A DNA stretch of 55,952 bases from the NCBI GenBank assembly GCA_028279875.1, contig JANQMU010000050.1, forward strand, positions 1 to 55,952. Direction: 5' to 3'. The notes beneath the pieces were generated by a model that saw nothing but the letters and a program-made list of their open reading frames with translations, did no database searches and had not been told where the DNA came from. The translations under genes were made by a program, and so were the position numbers. Origin of the DNA: Rhizobiaceae bacterium. GTDB taxonomy: Bacteria > Pseudomonadota > Alphaproteobacteria > Rhizobiales > Rhizobiaceae. Numbering within the stretch: the stretch's first letter is position 1; the number at the start of each line of letters is the position of its first letter. Below, piece after piece: positions 17,290 through 28,687 of the stretch.

Positions 17290-19614
17290 ATGAAGGCCGG
17301 TTGTAATTTACGAAGCGCTGTGTTGGCGCTGGCGTTTTCAGTGTGTGTGACAGTGAGCGGCGTTGGGGGCGCCCTCATCGCGTCATCCGTCGCCGCCCAG
17401 GCCGCCGTCGTCAGCGTGATTGAAGTCCGGGGCAACCAGCGCGTCGATGCACAGACCGTCCGCGGAAACATCACCATTGTACCGAACCGGAACTTCGACA
17501 ACTCCGACATCGACGAATCGATCAAGCGACTCTATGCAACGGACCTGTTCTCGGACGTGCGAATCACTCGTCAGGGCAGGCGCCTTGTCGTGACGGTCGA
17601 CGAGAACCTTATCGTCAATCAGGTCGTGTTCAACGGCAACAAGAAGCTGAAGGACAAGCAGCTTGAAGCCGTCGTTCAGACCGAGGCTCTCGGCCCGTAC
17701 AATGAGACAACGGTTGAATATGATGCGCAGGCCATTCGCGATGCCTATAATCGTATCGGCCGCGATGACGCGACCGTCACCACACAGATCGTCAACCTGT
17801 CGGGCGGCCGCGTCAATGTTGCGTTCGAGATCAGCGAGGGCGACCGCACCAAGATCTCGTCGATCAACTTCGTCGGCAACAAGGCCTATTCGGACGGACG
17901 TCTTGCCGATGTGATTACGACAAAGCGTTCCGGCTTCCTCTCATTCCTGTCGCGCAAGGATGTCTACGATCCCGACAAGCTTCGGGCCGACGAGGAATTG
18001 CTGCGCCGGTTCTACTACAATCACGGTTATGCGGATTTCCGGGTTATCTCCTCGACCGCCGATATTGATCCGGCGAGTGGCAATTACACCATTACGATTA
18101 CGGTCGATGAAGGACAACGCTATACGTTCGGCGATATCAGCATCGACAACACCGTTTCCGATCTGGATGCACAGAACCTGCAGCGTCTGATAAAGACAAG
18201 GCAGGGACAGGTCTACAGTGCGAAAAAGGTTGAAGACACGATCATTGCGTTGTCCGAGGCTGCGGCCGCCGAGGGCTTTCCCTTCACCCAGATAACCCCG
18301 CGGGGCAATCGTGATTTTTCGAATGGAACCATATCGGTCACCTATCTGATCGACAAAGGCCAGCGCGCCTATATCGAGCGCATCGAGATTCGGGGCAACA
18401 CCCGAACGGCCGACTATGTCATTCGCCGCGAATTCGACCTTAGTGAAGGCGACGCGTTCAATCAGGTGATGATCCGGCGTGCCAAGAAACGCCTTGAAGC
18501 GCTGCGGTTCTTTGAGTCGGTCAATATCACCACCCAGCCGGGTTCTGCGCCCGATCGGGTCATCGTCATTGTCAATGTCCGCGACCAGTCGACGGGTGAG
18601 TTCTCGATCGGTGCCGGCTATTCGACCGGGTCGGCCGGCGCTACGGCAACGATTTCGGTTTCGGAACGGAATTTCCTCGGCCGTGGCCAGTTCATGAAAG
18701 TGTCCGTTGGCGGCGGTCAGCATACGAGAGACTACTCGTTCTCGTTTACCGAGCCCTATTTCCTCGGCTACCGGCTTGCAGCCGGCTTCGACATCTTCCG
18801 CAGCGAGGACAGTTCCCAGGACAATTACGACATCCAGACCACCGGAATCACGTTGCGCGTGACGGCGCCGATCACCGACAATGTGCGCACGACGCTGGCC
18901 TATAATTACAGCCAGGAAGAGTATGATCCGGAAGCGGGTGCAACGTTTTCGACGCCGATTCAGGACGCCATCAACAACAGCCCGTGGATCAAGTCTTCGA
19001 TTTCCAACACGCTGGTCTATGACACGATCGACAACAGAGCGATGCCGCGCGAGGGTATTTTTGCGCGTATGACGAATGAGTTTGCCGGTGTTGGCGGTGA
19101 CGCCAAATTCATCAAGACCACCGGTAAGGCAAGCTACTATCGACCAATATCGGAATATGGCGATATTATCGGGCTGGTGAGCGGCGGCGCCGGGCACGTG
19201 ATTCCGACATCCGGCAATCTGCGGGTCTTTGACCAGTTGTTCATCGGCCAGGAAACGATCCGCGGCTTCGAATCGCAGGGCATCGGCCCGCGCGACACCA
19301 ACAATGACGCACTCGGCGGCACAACCTATTTCAATGCGACGGCCGAGATCGGGTTTCCGATGCCGATCGTACCGCGCGACTTCGGGCTGCGCGGCGCGGT
19401 ATTCGCCGATGCGGCCACGCTGTTCGGCAGCGACCTGGAGCTGAGTGGAACCACCGTGAATGGCCTCGACATGGAATGGCGCGCTTCCGTGGGCGCCAGC
19501 CTGATCTGGGCATCGCCGTTCGGTCCGCTGCGGCTTGATTTCGGCTTCCCGGTTGTCAAGGAGTCTTTCGATCAGACCCAGACGTTCCGCTTCGGCACCT
19601 CCGGACAGTTCTGA
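17290..19614 (+). CDS. bamA: Outer membrane protein assembly factor BamA
   Basis: BamA, 774 residues, the central beta-barrel of the BAM complex that inserts outer-membrane proteins. A signal peptide ends near AAQA (about residue 38). Five POTRA domains follow (starting VVSVIEVRGNQRVD, VNQVVFNGNKKL, ISSINFVGNKAY, YTFGDISIDNT, YIERIEIRGNTRT). The C-terminal barrel begins near SIGAGYSTGSAGATATISVSERN, and contains the conserved TIRGFESQG (RGF) motif of the sixth barrel loop. It ends in Phe, as outer-membrane barrels do. lpxD follows, with no skp gene between them. Confidence 0.97.
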   Translation: MKAGCNLRSAVLALAFSVCVTVSGVGGALIASSVAAQAAVVSVIEVRGNQRVDAQTVRGNITIVPNRNFDNSDIDESIKRLYATDLFSDVRITRQGRRLVVTVDENLIVNQVVFNGNKKLKDKQLEAVVQTEALGPYNETTVEYDAQAIRDAYNRIGRDDATVTTQIVNLSGGRVNVAFEISEGDRTKISSINFVGNKAYSDGRLADVITTKRSGFLSFLSRKDVYDPDKLRADEELLRRFYYNHGYADFRVISSTADIDPASGNYTITITVDEGQRYTFGDISIDNTVSDLDAQNLQRLIKTRQGQVYSAKKVEDTIIALSEAAAAEGFPFTQITPRGNRDFSNGTISVTYLIDKGQRAYIERIEIRGNTRTADYVIRREFDLSEGDAFNQVMIRRAKKRLEALRFFESVNITTQPGSAPDRVIVIVNVRDQSTGEFSIGAGYSTGSAGATATISVSERNFLGRGQFMKVSVGGGQHTRDYSFSFTEPYFLGYRLAAGFDIFRSEDSSQDNYDIQTTGITLRVTAPITDNVRTTLAYNYSQEEYDPEAGATFSTPIQDAINNSPWIKSSISNTLVYDTIDNRAMPREGIFARMTNEFAGVGGDAKFIKTTGKASYYRPISEYGDIIGLVSGGAGHVIPTSGNLRVFDQLFIGQETIRGFESQGIGPRDTNNDALGGTTYFNATAEIGFPMPIVPRDFGLRGAVFADAATLFGSDLELSGTTVNGLDMEWRASVGASLIWASPFGPLRLDFGFPVVKESFDQTQTFRFGTSGQF

Positions 19615-19660
19615 TCGCGGTGAAATTTGGTCGGCGTCTGCGGCGCCGATCCGCTAATGG

Positions 19661-19689
19661 CAGGGCTCGTCCGGGAATGACGGGCCCTG
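19661..19689 (+). terminator. Stable hairpin in the bamA-lpxD gap
   Basis: CAGGGCTCGTC (19661-19671) pairs with GACGGGCCCTG (19679-19689), 11 bp with one G-U pair and a 7-base loop. It ends 12 bases before the lpxD start codon. No T-run follows. It could reduce read-through from bamA, or hide or expose the lpxD ribosome site, which is itself weak. Confidence 0.5.
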
Positions 19690-19701
19690 AATTCTTGCAG
19701 G

Positions 19702-20766
19702 ATGGATGATTGCTTTTTTTTCCCCCGTCACAATGGAATGACGGTGTCAGATTTGGCTATCGCCTGCGGTGCCGAAGTGGCGAAATCCACGTCGGGCGAG
19801 GCGATCGTCACCGGTGTCGCGCCACTGTCGCGTGCGGCGACGGGTGACCTGACCTATATTACATCCAAAGTCCATGTTGACTGGTTGGCCGATCTCCAGG
19901 CAACGGCGATCATATGTCACCCCAGATTCGAGGCGCTGGTGCCGGCACAGTGCTGTGTTCTTCTCACCAAGCAGCCGCAACTTGCCTTTGCGATGGCCGC
20001 ACAAATTCTCTACCCGGACGCCTTGGTTCCGGACGCTTTTGACAGCCAGCGGACAATGTCGCCGCAAGCCGTGGTTCACCCCGCAGCCCATCTGGAAGAT
20101 GACACGGTCACCATTGAGGCCGGCGCCGTGATTGCCGAGGGTGTGCAAATCGGATCCGGTACGCGGATTTCGGCCGGTGCGGTGATCGGCAGAAAGTGCC
20201 GGATCGGCAGGGCCTGCGTGATCTCGCCCGGTGCAACACTCCAGCATGCGCTGATTGGAGACCGGGTCGTCATCCATCCCGGTGCGCGTATCGGTCAGGA
20301 CGGCTTTGGCTATGCACCATCGGAAGGCGGCATGACCAAAATCGTTCAGATCGGCCGGGTGATCATCCAGGACGACGTCGAGATCGGCGCCAACACCGCG
20401 ATCGATCGCGGAGCGCTGGACGACACCGTGATCGGTGAAGGCACCAAAATAGACAATCTCGTTCAGATTGGGCACAACGTTCACATCGGGCGTCACTGCG
20501 TGATCGTCAGTCAGGTCGGGATTTCCGGCAGTGTCACCATTGGCAATGGTGTGATGCTCGGCGGCAATGTCGGTGTGAACGGACATCTGAAAATAGGTGA
20601 TGGTGCTCAGATCGCCGGCATGAGTGCCGTCGCCGGCGACGTGCCGGCCGGCGCCCGTTGGGGGGGTATCCCGGCCCGGCCGATGCGGGCCTTCCTGAAG
20701 GATATGGCGGAAATGAATGCGAGAGCTTTTGGCAGAAAAGACAAAAAGGGTTCGGCAGATGGCTGA
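19702..20766 (+). CDS. lpxD: UDP-3-O-(3-hydroxyacyl)glucosamine N-acyltransferase
   Basis: Third step of lipid A synthesis: adds the second hydroxyacyl chain to UDP-3-O-acylglucosamine. The 354-residue protein has the N-terminal uridine-binding domain ([10 protein letters not shown]) and a long left-handed beta-helix of hexapeptide repeats (for example [19 protein letters not shown]), with the catalytic His in [13 protein letters not shown]. The N-terminus [19 protein letters not shown] fits alphaproteobacterial LpxD proteins. Ribosome site is weak (only AGG just before ATG 19702). Overlaps fabZ by eight bases. Confidence 0.95.
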   Translation: MDDCFFFPRHNGMTVSDLAIACGAEVAKSTSGEAIVTGVAPLSRAATGDLTYITSKVHVDWLADLQATAIICHPRFEALVPAQCCVLLTKQPQLAFAMAAQILYPDALVPDAFDSQRTMSPQAVVHPAAHLEDDTVTIEAGAVIAEGVQIGSGTRISAGAVIGRKCRIGRACVISPGATLQHALIGDRVVIHPGARIGQDGFGYAPSEGGMTKIVQIGRVIIQDDVEIGANTAIDRGALDDTVIGEGTKIDNLVQIGHNVHIGRHCVIVSQVGISGSVTIGNGVMLGGNVGVNGHLKIGDGAQIAGMSAVAGDVPAGARWGGIPARPMRAFLKDMAEMNARAFGRKDKKGSADG

Positions 20767-21229
20767 CGAAACGGGTACCAGACTTGAAACCGCTGACCTT
20801 ATGGAAATCATGGAGGTGTTGCCGCATCGCTACCCGTTTTTGCTTGTCGATCGCATCATCGAGATTGACGCCGACAATTCGGCGATCGGGATCAAGAACG
20901 TGACGGCCAACGAACCACAATTTACCGGTCATTTTCCTGCCAATCCGGTCATGCCCGGCGTGTTGCTGATTGAGGGAATGGCTCAGACGGCCGGCGCGAT
21001 CTGCGCGCGCAGCCGCAACGAGAAATCGAATCTCGTCTACTTCATGACGATTGACAATGCCCGGTTCCGCAAACCCGTCCTGCCGGGGGACCGGGTGGAG
21101 TACCATGTCAAGAAAATCAAGCAGCGCGGCAATATCTGGAAGTTTCACAGCGAGGCAATTGTCGAGGGAGCCAAGGTGGCCGAGGCCGACATCGGTGCGA
21201 TGCTGGTGCCTGAAGAAGGTCACGCATAA
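20759..21229 (+). CDS. fabZ: 3-hydroxyacyl-ACP dehydratase FabZ
   Basis: Dehydrates 3-hydroxyacyl-ACP in fatty-acid elongation; it competes with LpxA and LpxD for hydroxyacyl-ACP. The hotdog-fold signature has catalytic His58 in [13 protein letters not shown] and Glu72 in [13 protein letters not shown] 20759 gives 156 residues and lies eight bases after AAAAAGGG; a longer frame from 20717 inside lpxD is less likely. It overlaps the end of lpxD, and its TAA overlaps the lpxA ATG (TAATG). Confidence 0.96.
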   Translation: MADETGTRLETADLMEIMEVLPHRYPFLLVDRIIEIDADNSAIGIKNVTANEPQFTGHFPANPVMPGVLLIEGMAQTAGAICARSRNEKSNLVYFMTIDNARFRKPVLPGDRVEYHVKKIKQRGNIWKFHSEAIVEGAKVAEADIGAMLVPEEGHA

Positions 21230-22041
21230 TGATTTCGTCATCTGCCATGATCCACCCCTCGGCTGTCGTCGAGGGAGGGGCCAGGATCGGCGAAGGGGTT
21301 TCAGTCGGTCCGTTTTGCCTCGTCGGCTCGAAAGTGACGCTGCAAGACGGTGTGGTGCTCAAGAGCCATGTCGCCGTTACGGGAAGGACCAGCGTCGGCA
21401 GAAACACCACTGTCTTCCAGGGCGCGGTTTTGGGCGGCGAGCCTCAGAACGTCAAATATCGGGGTGAGGAGACCGATTTGACGATTGGCTCGGACTGCAT
21501 CATCCGTGAGGGTGTGACGATGCACACCGGCATGCCCGACGCCGGCGGCCGGACCACCGTTGGTGACCGGTCCATGTTTCTGGCCTGTTCCCATGTCGCC
21601 CATGACTGTCATATCGGAAGCGATGTGATCCTTTCCAACAATGTCATGCTGGGCGGCCATGTGGTGGTTGGCGATCGGGTGATCATGGGCGGCGGGGCAG
21701 CCGTCCACCAGTTCTGCCGGATCGGCCATCATGCCTTCATCGGCGGACTGGCGGCCTGCAGCCTCGACGTGATCCCGTTCGGCATGCTGAACGGCAATCC
21801 GGGTGTATTGGGCGGCCTCAATGTCATCGGCATGGCGCGGGCTGGAATGGACAAAACCGAAATCCACACGGTTCGCCGGGTTTTCAAGCGGATATTCCAC
21901 GGGGAGGGGACAATCCGGGATAATATGGCTGCGCTCAAGGAAGAGTACGAAACGGTTGCAATCCTGGCCGATATGTTCGCGTTCATCGAGGCGGACAGCC
22001 ACCGTGGGCTGGCCTCCGCGGCCAAGGAAAAAAGAGCGTAG
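21229..22041 (+). CDS. lpxA: UDP-N-acetylglucosamine acyltransferase
   Basis: First step of lipid A synthesis: acylates the 3-OH of UDP-GlcNAc. It is a trimeric left-handed beta-helix of 270 residues with hexapeptide repeats from [22 protein letters not shown] on. The catalytic His lies in [13 protein letters not shown]. The C-terminal helical part carries [23 protein letters not shown] and [14 protein letters not shown]. Coupled to fabZ by a one-base TAATG overlap; 135 bases separate it from lpxI. Confidence 0.96.
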   Translation: MISSSAMIHPSAVVEGGARIGEGVSVGPFCLVGSKVTLQDGVVLKSHVAVTGRTSVGRNTTVFQGAVLGGEPQNVKYRGEETDLTIGSDCIIREGVTMHTGMPDAGGRTTVGDRSMFLACSHVAHDCHIGSDVILSNNVMLGGHVVVGDRVIMGGGAAVHQFCRIGHHAFIGGLAACSLDVIPFGMLNGNPGVLGGLNVIGMARAGMDKTEIHTVRRVFKRIFHGEGTIRDNMAALKEEYETVAILADMFAFIEADSHRGLASAAKEKRA

Positions 22042-22176
22042 CAGAGGACGTGACGCCTGGGTTCGGCAGCCACCCGACATGCTGGAAAATATCTGGAGTA
22101 GCAGCCTTAAATAGGCGTATCCTGCGAAGATCGACATCAACCAGACCGGGTCAACTCCCGACGAACCGAGATTCCA

Positions 22177-23073
22177 ATGGAAGCGAGAGTTCAGCAGCCG
22201 GCGACAAAGGGACGTTTGGCAATCATCGCCGGACGTGGCAGTCTGCCGCTGCATGTGGCCGCGGCGGCACGGGCCGTCGGTGACGACCCGTTTGTGATCG
22301 CCCTGCAGGGGGAGGCCAACGCCGTTCCGGACGATTTCGAGCATGCATTTGTCAGCCTCGGGGACATTTCCGGCGTGCACCGTCTGGTCAGGGAACACGG
22401 AATTGATCGCGTCATCATGTCGGGAGGCGTCCAGCGCCGCCCCGATCGGACGGAGGTCCGGGCACCGCTTCGGATGATCCCGGCGATTTTGCGAAGATTG
22501 TGGATTTTAAGTGGCGGCGGCGATGACAAGCTGCTGCGCACGGTTATCTCAATCATCGAGGCGGCGGGCTGCAGGGTTGTCGGTGCCCAGGAAATCGTTC
22601 CGGATCTTGTGGCCAGCACCGGCCCCCAGACCCGACATGAACCGTCGAAAGCGCAATGGCAGGATATCAGGATCGGATATGAAGGGGCCGACATGCTGGG
22701 CCGGCTGGATGTCGGACAGGGTGTTGTCGTCATCGGCGGCCGGATTGTCGCGCTGGAGGGGCCGGAGGGCACGGACAGCATGCTCGCACGTGTTGCCGAA
22801 CTGCGTGAATCCGGACGCATATCGCGACGACACAAGGGCGTCCTGGTCAAATTGTGCAAGCCTCAGCAGGACGAACGAGCGGATCTTCCGAGCATGGGGC
22901 CGGCGACAATTGACAATGCGCAGGCGGCAGGGCTGGCCGGGGTGGCGATTGAAGCGGGCCGTGCATTCATCCTGGATCAGGAGGAGACTATTGCCAGGGC
23001 AAATGCGCATGACATGTTTGTGGTGGGAATCGACCGCGATGTAATGGGCGAAGACATGACAGGGCGGCCATAG
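22177..23073 (+). CDS. lpxI: UDP-2,3-diacylglucosamine pyrophosphatase LpxI (DUF1009)
   Basis: Cleaves UDP-2,3-diacylglucosamine to lipid X and UMP; it does the LpxH step in alphaproteobacteria. The 298-residue protein shows the N-terminal LAIIAGRGSLPLHVAAAARAVG and the C-terminal DUF1009 catalytic half with DIRIGYEGADMLGRLDVGQGVVVIGGRIVALEGPEGTDSML and KLCKPQQDERADLPSMGPATI, where the acidic active-site residues lie. Four bases separate its stop from lpxB. Confidence 0.93.
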   Translation: MEARVQQPATKGRLAIIAGRGSLPLHVAAAARAVGDDPFVIALQGEANAVPDDFEHAFVSLGDISGVHRLVREHGIDRVIMSGGVQRRPDRTEVRAPLRMIPAILRRLWILSGGGDDKLLRTVISIIEAAGCRVVGAQEIVPDLVASTGPQTRHEPSKAQWQDIRIGYEGADMLGRLDVGQGVVVIGGRIVALEGPEGTDSMLARVAELRESGRISRRHKGVLVKLCKPQQDERADLPSMGPATIDNAQAAGLAGVAIEAGRAFILDQEETIARANAHDMFVVGIDRDVMGEDMTGRP

Positions 23074-23077
23074 CCTC

Positions 23078-24286
23078 ATGTCTTCGACACGTGCTCCCAT
23101 CAAACTGGCCGTGCTTGCCGGGGAACGATCCGGCGACCTACTCGGCGCAGATCTGATCGCAGCCGTCAAGAACGCGCATGGCGGTCCCGTCGAACTTGTC
23201 GGCGTGGGCGGCGAAGCGATGGCGGCCGAGGGGCTGAATTCACTGTTCGATTATCAAGAGCTCTCGATTATCGGTTTCAGCGCCGTCATTGCCCGCCTGC
23301 CGCAATTGATCATGCGCATTCGACAGACGGCGCGTGCGATCATCGCCGCGAAACCGGACGCGCTGGTGATTATCGACAGCCCGGATTTCACCCACCGTGT
23401 GGCGAAATCCGTCCATGCGGCCATGCCGGACCTGCCGATCATCAACTATGTCTGCCCCACCGTCTGGGCCTGGAAGCCCGAGCGCGCGGGCAAGATGACG
23501 GCCTACATCAACCATGTGCTGTCTGTCTTCCCGTTTGAAGCGGAAATCGTGGCCCGGCTTGGGGGGCCGCCTGTCACCTATGTCGGACATCGCCTCGCCT
23601 CGGATGCCGGGATGCTGGCCGCAGCGGAGCGCCAGAAGAATCTGCGGCGAGAGCGGGAAAAAACCCCGCAGGGCGAGCGCTTCGACCGCCCGACCTGCCT
23701 TGTCCTTCCGGGGTCCCGCGACGGCGAACTCAAACGACACCTGCTGCCTTTGGGCGAAACCGTGCGGGAGCTTTCGAACCGGTGTCCGGACATTCGATTT
23801 GTCGTTCCGACCCTGCCGCGCCTCGAAATGGCGGTCAAAACGGCAATTCGCAACTGGGATGTCGCAACGGAGGTCGTCACGGGTGAAGCGTCCAAATGGC
23901 AGGCCTTTTCGACGGCGGACGCGGCCGTCGCCGCGTCGGGGACGGTGCTGTTGGAACTGGCCCTTGTCGGCGTTCCCTGTATCTCGATTTACAAAATCGA
24001 TCCGATTGCCAAATTGTTTACCAGGCGCATTTCCACCTGGACCGCCGCTTTGCCGAACCTCATCGCCGACTACCCGGTCATCAACGAGTATTTCAACGAA
24101 TCGGTGAGACCGGCACTGCTGGCACGCCGGCTGGAGCGACTCACGTCCAACAGCAATGAACGCCGCGACATGCTGACCGCATTCGATACCGTGCGGGACG
24201 CCATGACGACCGGTGAACCCGCCGGCAAACCGGCCGCAAAACTGGTTCTGCATTTGATTGCCGAAGCGTCGGAAGCTCCCATATAG
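23078..24286 (+). CDS. lpxB: Lipid A disaccharide synthase
   Basis: GT-B glycosyltransferase of 402 residues that joins lipid X to UDP-diacylglucosamine to make the lipid A disaccharide. Blocks: LAVLAGERSGDLLGADL, YQELSIIGFSAVIARLPQL, VIIDSPDFTHRVAKS, YVCPTVWAWKPERAGKM, PGSRDGELKRHLLPL, and AASGTVLLELALVGVPCISIYK. Last gene of the envelope cluster; it converges with gcvP, with only 30 bases between them. Confidence 0.96.
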   Translation: MSSTRAPIKLAVLAGERSGDLLGADLIAAVKNAHGGPVELVGVGGEAMAAEGLNSLFDYQELSIIGFSAVIARLPQLIMRIRQTARAIIAAKPDALVIIDSPDFTHRVAKSVHAAMPDLPIINYVCPTVWAWKPERAGKMTAYINHVLSVFPFEAEIVARLGGPPVTYVGHRLASDAGMLAAAERQKNLRREREKTPQGERFDRPTCLVLPGSRDGELKRHLLPLGETVRELSNRCPDIRFVVPTLPRLEMAVKTAIRNWDVATEVVTGEASKWQAFSTADAAVAASGTVLLELALVGVPCISIYKIDPIAKLFTRRISTWTAALPNLIADYPVINEYFNESVRPALLARRLERLTSNSNERRDMLTAFDTVRDAMTTGEPAGKPAAKLVLHLIAEASEAPI

Positions 24287-24316
24287 CAGGGCGCCCCGCG
24301 CCGGTTCCGTGTGCGG

Positions 24317-27157
24317 TCAATCGGCGAGCTGCTCGATCGGTGGGCAGGTGCAGACCAGGTTGCGGTCACCAAAGACGTTGTCGACACGGGCAACGGGCGG
24401 CCAGTATTTGCCGGCCAGTTGCGCCCGCCCGGCCGGCGCAACGGCCAGCATGGCGTCATAGGGGTGGCGCCAATCGCCCGCAATGCATGCCTCCGCCGTA
24501 TGCGGCGCATTCACCAGCGGGTTGTCCTGCCCGTCCCATTCGCCCTTTTCCACACGTTCGATTTCCCCGCGGATGGAGAGCATCGCGTCGCAGAACCGGT
24601 CGAGTTCGGTCAGCGGTTCGGATTCGGTCGGCTCGATCATCAGCGTACCGGCGACCGGCCAGGACATGGTCGGTGCATGAAATCCGTAGTCGATCAACCG
24701 TTTGGCGATATCCTCGACGCCGATACCGGCGCTGTCCTTGAACGGGCGCGTGTCGACAATGCACTCATGGGCGACGCGACCTCTGGCGCCCCTGTAGAGG
24801 ATGTCGAAACCCTGTTCCAGGCGCGCCGCGAGATAGTTGGCCGACAGGATCGCCACCTCGGCCGTGCTCTTCAGTCCGGCCGCGCCCATCATCCGGATAT
24901 ACATCCACGATATCGGCAGAATGGAAGCGCTGCCCTGCAGGGCCGCGGCGACGGCGCTGCTGCCGTCGACGAGCGGATCGCCCGGCAAGAACGGCTCCAG
25001 ATGCGCCGCAACGCCAATCGGCCCGATCCCCGGTCCGCCGCCGCCATGCGGAATGCAGAACGTCTTGTGCAGGTTCATGTGGCACACATCGGCGCCGATG
25101 TCGCACGGACGCGCAAGCCCGATCATGGCGTTGAGATTGGCGCCGTCGAAATAGACCTGGCCGCCATGGTCATGGACGATCTCGCAGATCGTCTTGATTT
25201 TCTCCTCGAAGACACCGTGCGTTGAAGGATAGGTGACCATCAGGGCGGCGAGTTGGTCGCTGTGCTGCTCTGCCTTGGCGGTCAGGTCCTCCAGGTCGAC
25301 ATCGCCATCTTCGGTGCAATTGACCACGATGATCCGCAATCCGGCCATCGAAGCGCTGGCGGGATTGGTGCCATGCGCGGAAGACGGAATGAGGCAGACG
25401 TCGCGGTGTCTTTCGCCGCGCGAAGCATGGTAACGCCGGATGGCCATCAGGCCGGAGAATTCGCCCTGGCTGCCGGCATTCGGCTGCAGGCTGACGGCGG
25501 AAAATCCTGTGATGGTGCAAAGCCACGCTTCCAGGTCATCCATCATCCGGCGGTAGCCTTTGCTGTGCTGCTCGGGCGCATAGGGATGGATATTTGCGAT
25601 CTTCGGCCAGCTTATCGGCATCATCTCGGCGGCTGCGTTGAGCTTCATCGTGCAGGAGCCAAGCGGGATCATCGCCCGATCGAGCGCCAGATCCTTGTCG
25701 GCCAGTTTGCGCAGGTAGCGCATCATGTCCGTTTCGCACCGCACGGCGTGAAAGATCGGCTGTGTCAGAAAAGGTCGCTGGCGCTTCGCTGCCGGAAGAC
25801 GGGACACGTCTGTGACTGTCCCTTCGGCCGCCGAAAACACCGCAAGCAGCGCCGACAGGTCCTCTTCGGTGGTCGTCTCGTCAAATGCCACGGCCACCAG
25901 ATCGGGATCGATGTTCCGGATCAGATATCCGGCCTTTTGCGCCGCCGCCGCCAATTCGTTCGCACGCGCCTCAGCCTTCACGGTAACGGTGTCGAAGAAC
26001 TGCTCTCCCACGAGCGTGAAGCCCGCATCCGAGACGGCGGCCGCGAAACGGCTGGCGAAATGCGCCACGCGCTCAGCGATTGCCTGCAAGCCGTCCGGGC
26101 CGTGCCAGATCGCGTAAGCCGCCGCCATATTGGCCAGCAGGGCCTGCGCTGTACAGATGTTGGAGGTCGCCTTGTCGCGGCGGATATGCTGCTCGCGCGT
26201 TTGAAGCGCCAAACGGTAGGCCGGATTTCCTTTGGCATCGATTGATTCGCCAACCAGCCGGCCCGGCATGATGCGGGTCAGGGTTTCGGTCACCGCGATA
26301 TAGGCCGCGTGCGGTCCGCCAAATCCCATCGGAACGCCGAACCGCTGGGCCGAGCCGACGACGATGTCGGCTCCCCATTTCCCCGGCGGATGCAATTGCG
26401 TCAGCGCCAGAGGATCGGTGACGACGATCACCAACGCGCCGGCGGCCTGTGCCTTACTCACCAGATCGGCGGGATCTGCGAAGACCCCGAACGTGTCGGG
26501 CCATGAAACGATGATCGCCGCCGTGTCTTCATCGATATCGCCATCGACAACGTTGATTCCCAGCGGTTCCATGCGGGTTTCCAGGACAGTGCGCGATTGC
26601 GGATGAAGGGCATTGGCGACCGAAATGCGGTGGCGCTTCAACCGGTGGTGGCGGTAGGCCATGCCGGCCGCCTCTGCCACCGCCGTCGCCTCGTCAAGGA
26701 GCGAGGCATTGGCCACCGGCAGACCCGTCAACTCGGCGATCAGGGTCTGGAAATTGAACAGCATTTCCAGCCGTCCCTGACTGATTTCCGGCTGATAGGG
26801 TGTATAGGAGGTGTACCAGGCGGGGTTTTCCAGCAAATTGCGCTGGATGACCGGCGGCACCAGACATCCGTAATATCCCTGGCCGATAAAGGACCGCGCC
26901 TCGACATTCTGATCGATCATCGTCTTGAGTTCGTCAAGGGCGGCGTGTTCGGACACGGGCCCGGGAAGATCAAGCGTCCCGTTGAACCGGATACTGTCGG
27001 GTACGGACTGGTCGATCAACACCTTCATCGATGGCAGGCTGAGGGCTGCCAGCATGGTTCGGATATCGCCAGCGCCGGGGCCATTGTGCCGGTCGCGAAA
27101 GGTCACGTTTCCCCTGTCGGCTTCGTCGGTCCGTTTTGGTTTCGTATGCGTGTTCAT
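24317..27157 (-). CDS. gcvP: Glycine dehydrogenase (P protein of the glycine cleavage system)
   Basis: PLP-dependent glycine decarboxylase, 946 residues, fused alpha and beta halves. It decarboxylates glycine and passes the aminomethyl group to lipoyl-GcvH. The N-terminal half begins [17 protein letters not shown] and includes [21 protein letters not shown]. The C-terminal half has [18 protein letters not shown] and the PLP-lysine motif [18 protein letters not shown] (Lys near residue 697). Start 27157 is chosen because it lies 11 bases after the gcvH stop and gives the usual N-terminus. Third gene of gcvTHP. Confidence 0.97.
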   Translation of the reverse strand: MNTHTKPKRTDEADRGNVTFRDRHNGPGAGDIRTMLAALSLPSMKVLIDQSVPDSIRFNGTLDLPGPVSEHAALDELKTMIDQNVEARSFIGQGYYGCLVPPVIQRNLLENPAWYTSYTPYQPEISQGRLEMLFNFQTLIAELTGLPVANASLLDEATAVAEAAGMAYRHHRLKRHRISVANALHPQSRTVLETRMEPLGINVVDGDIDEDTAAIIVSWPDTFGVFADPADLVSKAQAAGALVIVVTDPLALTQLHPPGKWGADIVVGSAQRFGVPMGFGGPHAAYIAVTETLTRIMPGRLVGESIDAKGNPAYRLALQTREQHIRRDKATSNICTAQALLANMAAAYAIWHGPDGLQAIAERVAHFASRFAAAVSDAGFTLVGEQFFDTVTVKAEARANELAAAAQKAGYLIRNIDPDLVAVAFDETTTEEDLSALLAVFSAAEGTVTDVSRLPAAKRQRPFLTQPIFHAVRCETDMMRYLRKLADKDLALDRAMIPLGSCTMKLNAAAEMMPISWPKIANIHPYAPEQHSKGYRRMMDDLEAWLCTITGFSAVSLQPNAGSQGEFSGLMAIRRYHASRGERHRDVCLIPSSAHGTNPASASMAGLRIIVVNCTEDGDVDLEDLTAKAEQHSDQLAALMVTYPSTHGVFEEKIKTICEIVHDHGGQVYFDGANLNAMIGLARPCDIGADVCHMNLHKTFCIPHGGGGPGIGPIGVAAHLEPFLPGDPLVDGSSAVAAALQGSASILPISWMYIRMMGAAGLKSTAEVAILSANYLAARLEQGFDILYRGARGRVAHECIVDTRPFKDSAGIGVEDIAKRLIDYGFHAPTMSWPVAGTLMIEPTESEPLTELDRFCDAMLSIRGEIERVEKGEWDGQDNPLVNAPHTAEACIAGDWRHPYDAMLAVAPAGRAQLAGKYWPPVARVDNVFGDRNLVCTCPPIEQLAD

Positions 27158-27168
27158 CCGTGGCTCCG

Positions 27169-27537
27169 CTATTTCACCAGTGCCAGATAGGCGGCTTCGT
27201 CGAGAAGGCCGTCGAGTTGCGAGGCGTCGTCGAGGCGCATCTTCACCAGCCATCCGTCCTTTTCCGCAGAGGCATTGACGAGTCCCGGTTCGTTTTCCAG
27301 GGCGGCGTTTGTTGCCGTGATTTCACCATCGACCGGAGCATAGACATCCGAGGCCGCCTTGACGGATTCGACGACGATCGCGGCTTCGCCCTTGCTGACC
27401 TTGCGGCCGACCTCCGGAAGTTCGACGAAGACAAGGTCGCCCAGTTGCTCCTGGGCATGGTTTGTGATCCCGATAACGGCCTCGTCGCCGTCGACGCGGA
27501 TCCACTCGTGATCCTCCGTGAAATGAACGGTGCTCAT
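27169..27537 (-). CDS. gcvH: Glycine cleavage system H protein
   Basis: Small 122-residue carrier with a lipoyl-lysine. It shuttles the aminomethyl intermediate from GcvP to GcvT. The opening [39 protein letters not shown] and the lipoylation site [18 protein letters not shown] are typical. Its ATG overlaps the gcvT stop by four bases (ATGA), so the two are coupled. Confidence 0.97.
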   Translation of the reverse strand: MSTVHFTEDHEWIRVDGDEAVIGITNHAQEQLGDLVFVELPEVGRKVSKGEAAIVVESVKAASDVYAPVDGEITATNAALENEPGLVNASAEKDGWLVKMRLDDASQLDGLLDEAAYLALVK

Positions 27538-28637
27538 GACGTTTCTCCTCGATGATATTGGTGCGGAACAAAGGGTAGGGGATGGACGACGCAGGCAAGG
27601 CGTCGCTCGCGCACATCGGCAAAAAAACGATTTTCAGAGAGCGCTGACTTGGCAATCCGGCCGATCGCGACGGGATGCCCGCAGGACGGTCCGAAGCCGC
27701 CGGACGTAATGACACCGATTTCGCCTGAATCCGGCTTGTCGCCGTCGAACAGGCGGGCGCCGGCCCTGACGGGTGCTTTGCCTTCCGGCTTCAGCCCGAC
27801 CCGCTTGTGCGTTGTTCCGCGGGCCAGCAATGCGGACAGAGCCTTTGCTCCGACAAAGCCGCCATTGTCCCGAAGCGGCTTTGGAACGGCCCAGATCAGC
27901 CCGGCGGTCGCCGGGTCCGTCTGCTCGTCCATATCCTGGCCGTAGAGCGGCAGGCCGGCTTCGATGCGCAAACTGTCACGCGCCCCGAGGCCGATCCACT
28001 CCACCCCGTCCTCGCCGCTGAGTGCTTCGGCGAAGGGCCGGGCGCTCTCGGGATCAAGGCCGATTTCAAAGCCGTCTTCGCCGGTATATCCGGAGCGGGA
28101 CACGAAGGTTCCGTCGGCGCGTTCCAGAACCTGCATGAAGGAAAGGGTCGTACACTCCGGAATGTGCCTGGCGAGTTGCATCGCGGCTTCAGGTCCCTGC
28201 AGTGCGAGGAAGACTCTCGGCACCTTGCGAACATCAGCGTCGAAAGCCGCGGAAAGTCGGGTCAGATGTTCGAAATCCTTCTCGGCGCAGGCGCCATTGG
28301 CGACAACCAGGAATCGTTCCACTCCGAGCCGGCTGATGATCAGATCGTCGATCATGCCGGCGGTCTCGTTGAGCATAAAGGTGTATCGGCCCCGGCCGAT
28401 ATCCTGAGCCGCCGCGTTATAGGGGCAGGCTCGGGACAGCAGCGCCGCGGCTTGCGGGCCTTCGACGCTGATATGTGACATGTGCGATATATCGAACAGG
28501 CCCGCCGCGCTGCGCGTGTGCAGGTGTTCTTTCATGACACCAAGCGGGTAGCTGATCGGCATGTCATAGCCGGCAAAAGGGCCGAAACGGGCGCCCGCCA
28601 GCACATGCAGCTCTTTCAGGGGAAGTTGTTTTTCCAT
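27534..28637 (-). CDS. gcvT: Aminomethyltransferase (T protein of the glycine cleavage system)
   Basis: Transfers the methylene group from aminomethyl-GcvH to tetrahydrofolate and frees ammonia. The 367-residue protein shows [40 protein letters not shown], the folate-site region [35 protein letters not shown] and a C-terminal [17 protein letters not shown] 28637 is chosen because GGAG lies five bases upstream; ATG 28652 is also possible. First gene of gcvTHP, directly behind the glycine riboswitch. Confidence 0.95.
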   Translation of the reverse strand: MEKQLPLKELHVLAGARFGPFAGYDMPISYPLGVMKEHLHTRSAAGLFDISHMSHISVEGPQAAALLSRACPYNAAAQDIGRGRYTFMLNETAGMIDDLIISRLGVERFLVVANGACAEKDFEHLTRLSAAFDADVRKVPRVFLALQGPEAAMQLARHIPECTTLSFMQVLERADGTFVSRSGYTGEDGFEIGLDPESARPFAEALSGEDGVEWIGLGARDSLRIEAGLPLYGQDMDEQTDPATAGLIWAVPKPLRDNGGFVGAKALSALLARGTTHKRVGLKPEGKAPVRAGARLFDGDKPDSGEIGVITSGGFGPSCGHPVAIGRIAKSALSENRFFADVRERRLACVVHPLPFVPHQYHRGETS

Positions 28638-28687
28638 CGGCACTCCGGACATGGTTGCGCATTTCCCCACATTCGTGCGGAATCATG

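Noticed and set aside
24311..25225. Long forward frames across gcvP
   Set aside because: They are antisense shadows of a clear GcvP with intact motifs; GC-rich third positions keep the opposite frames open.
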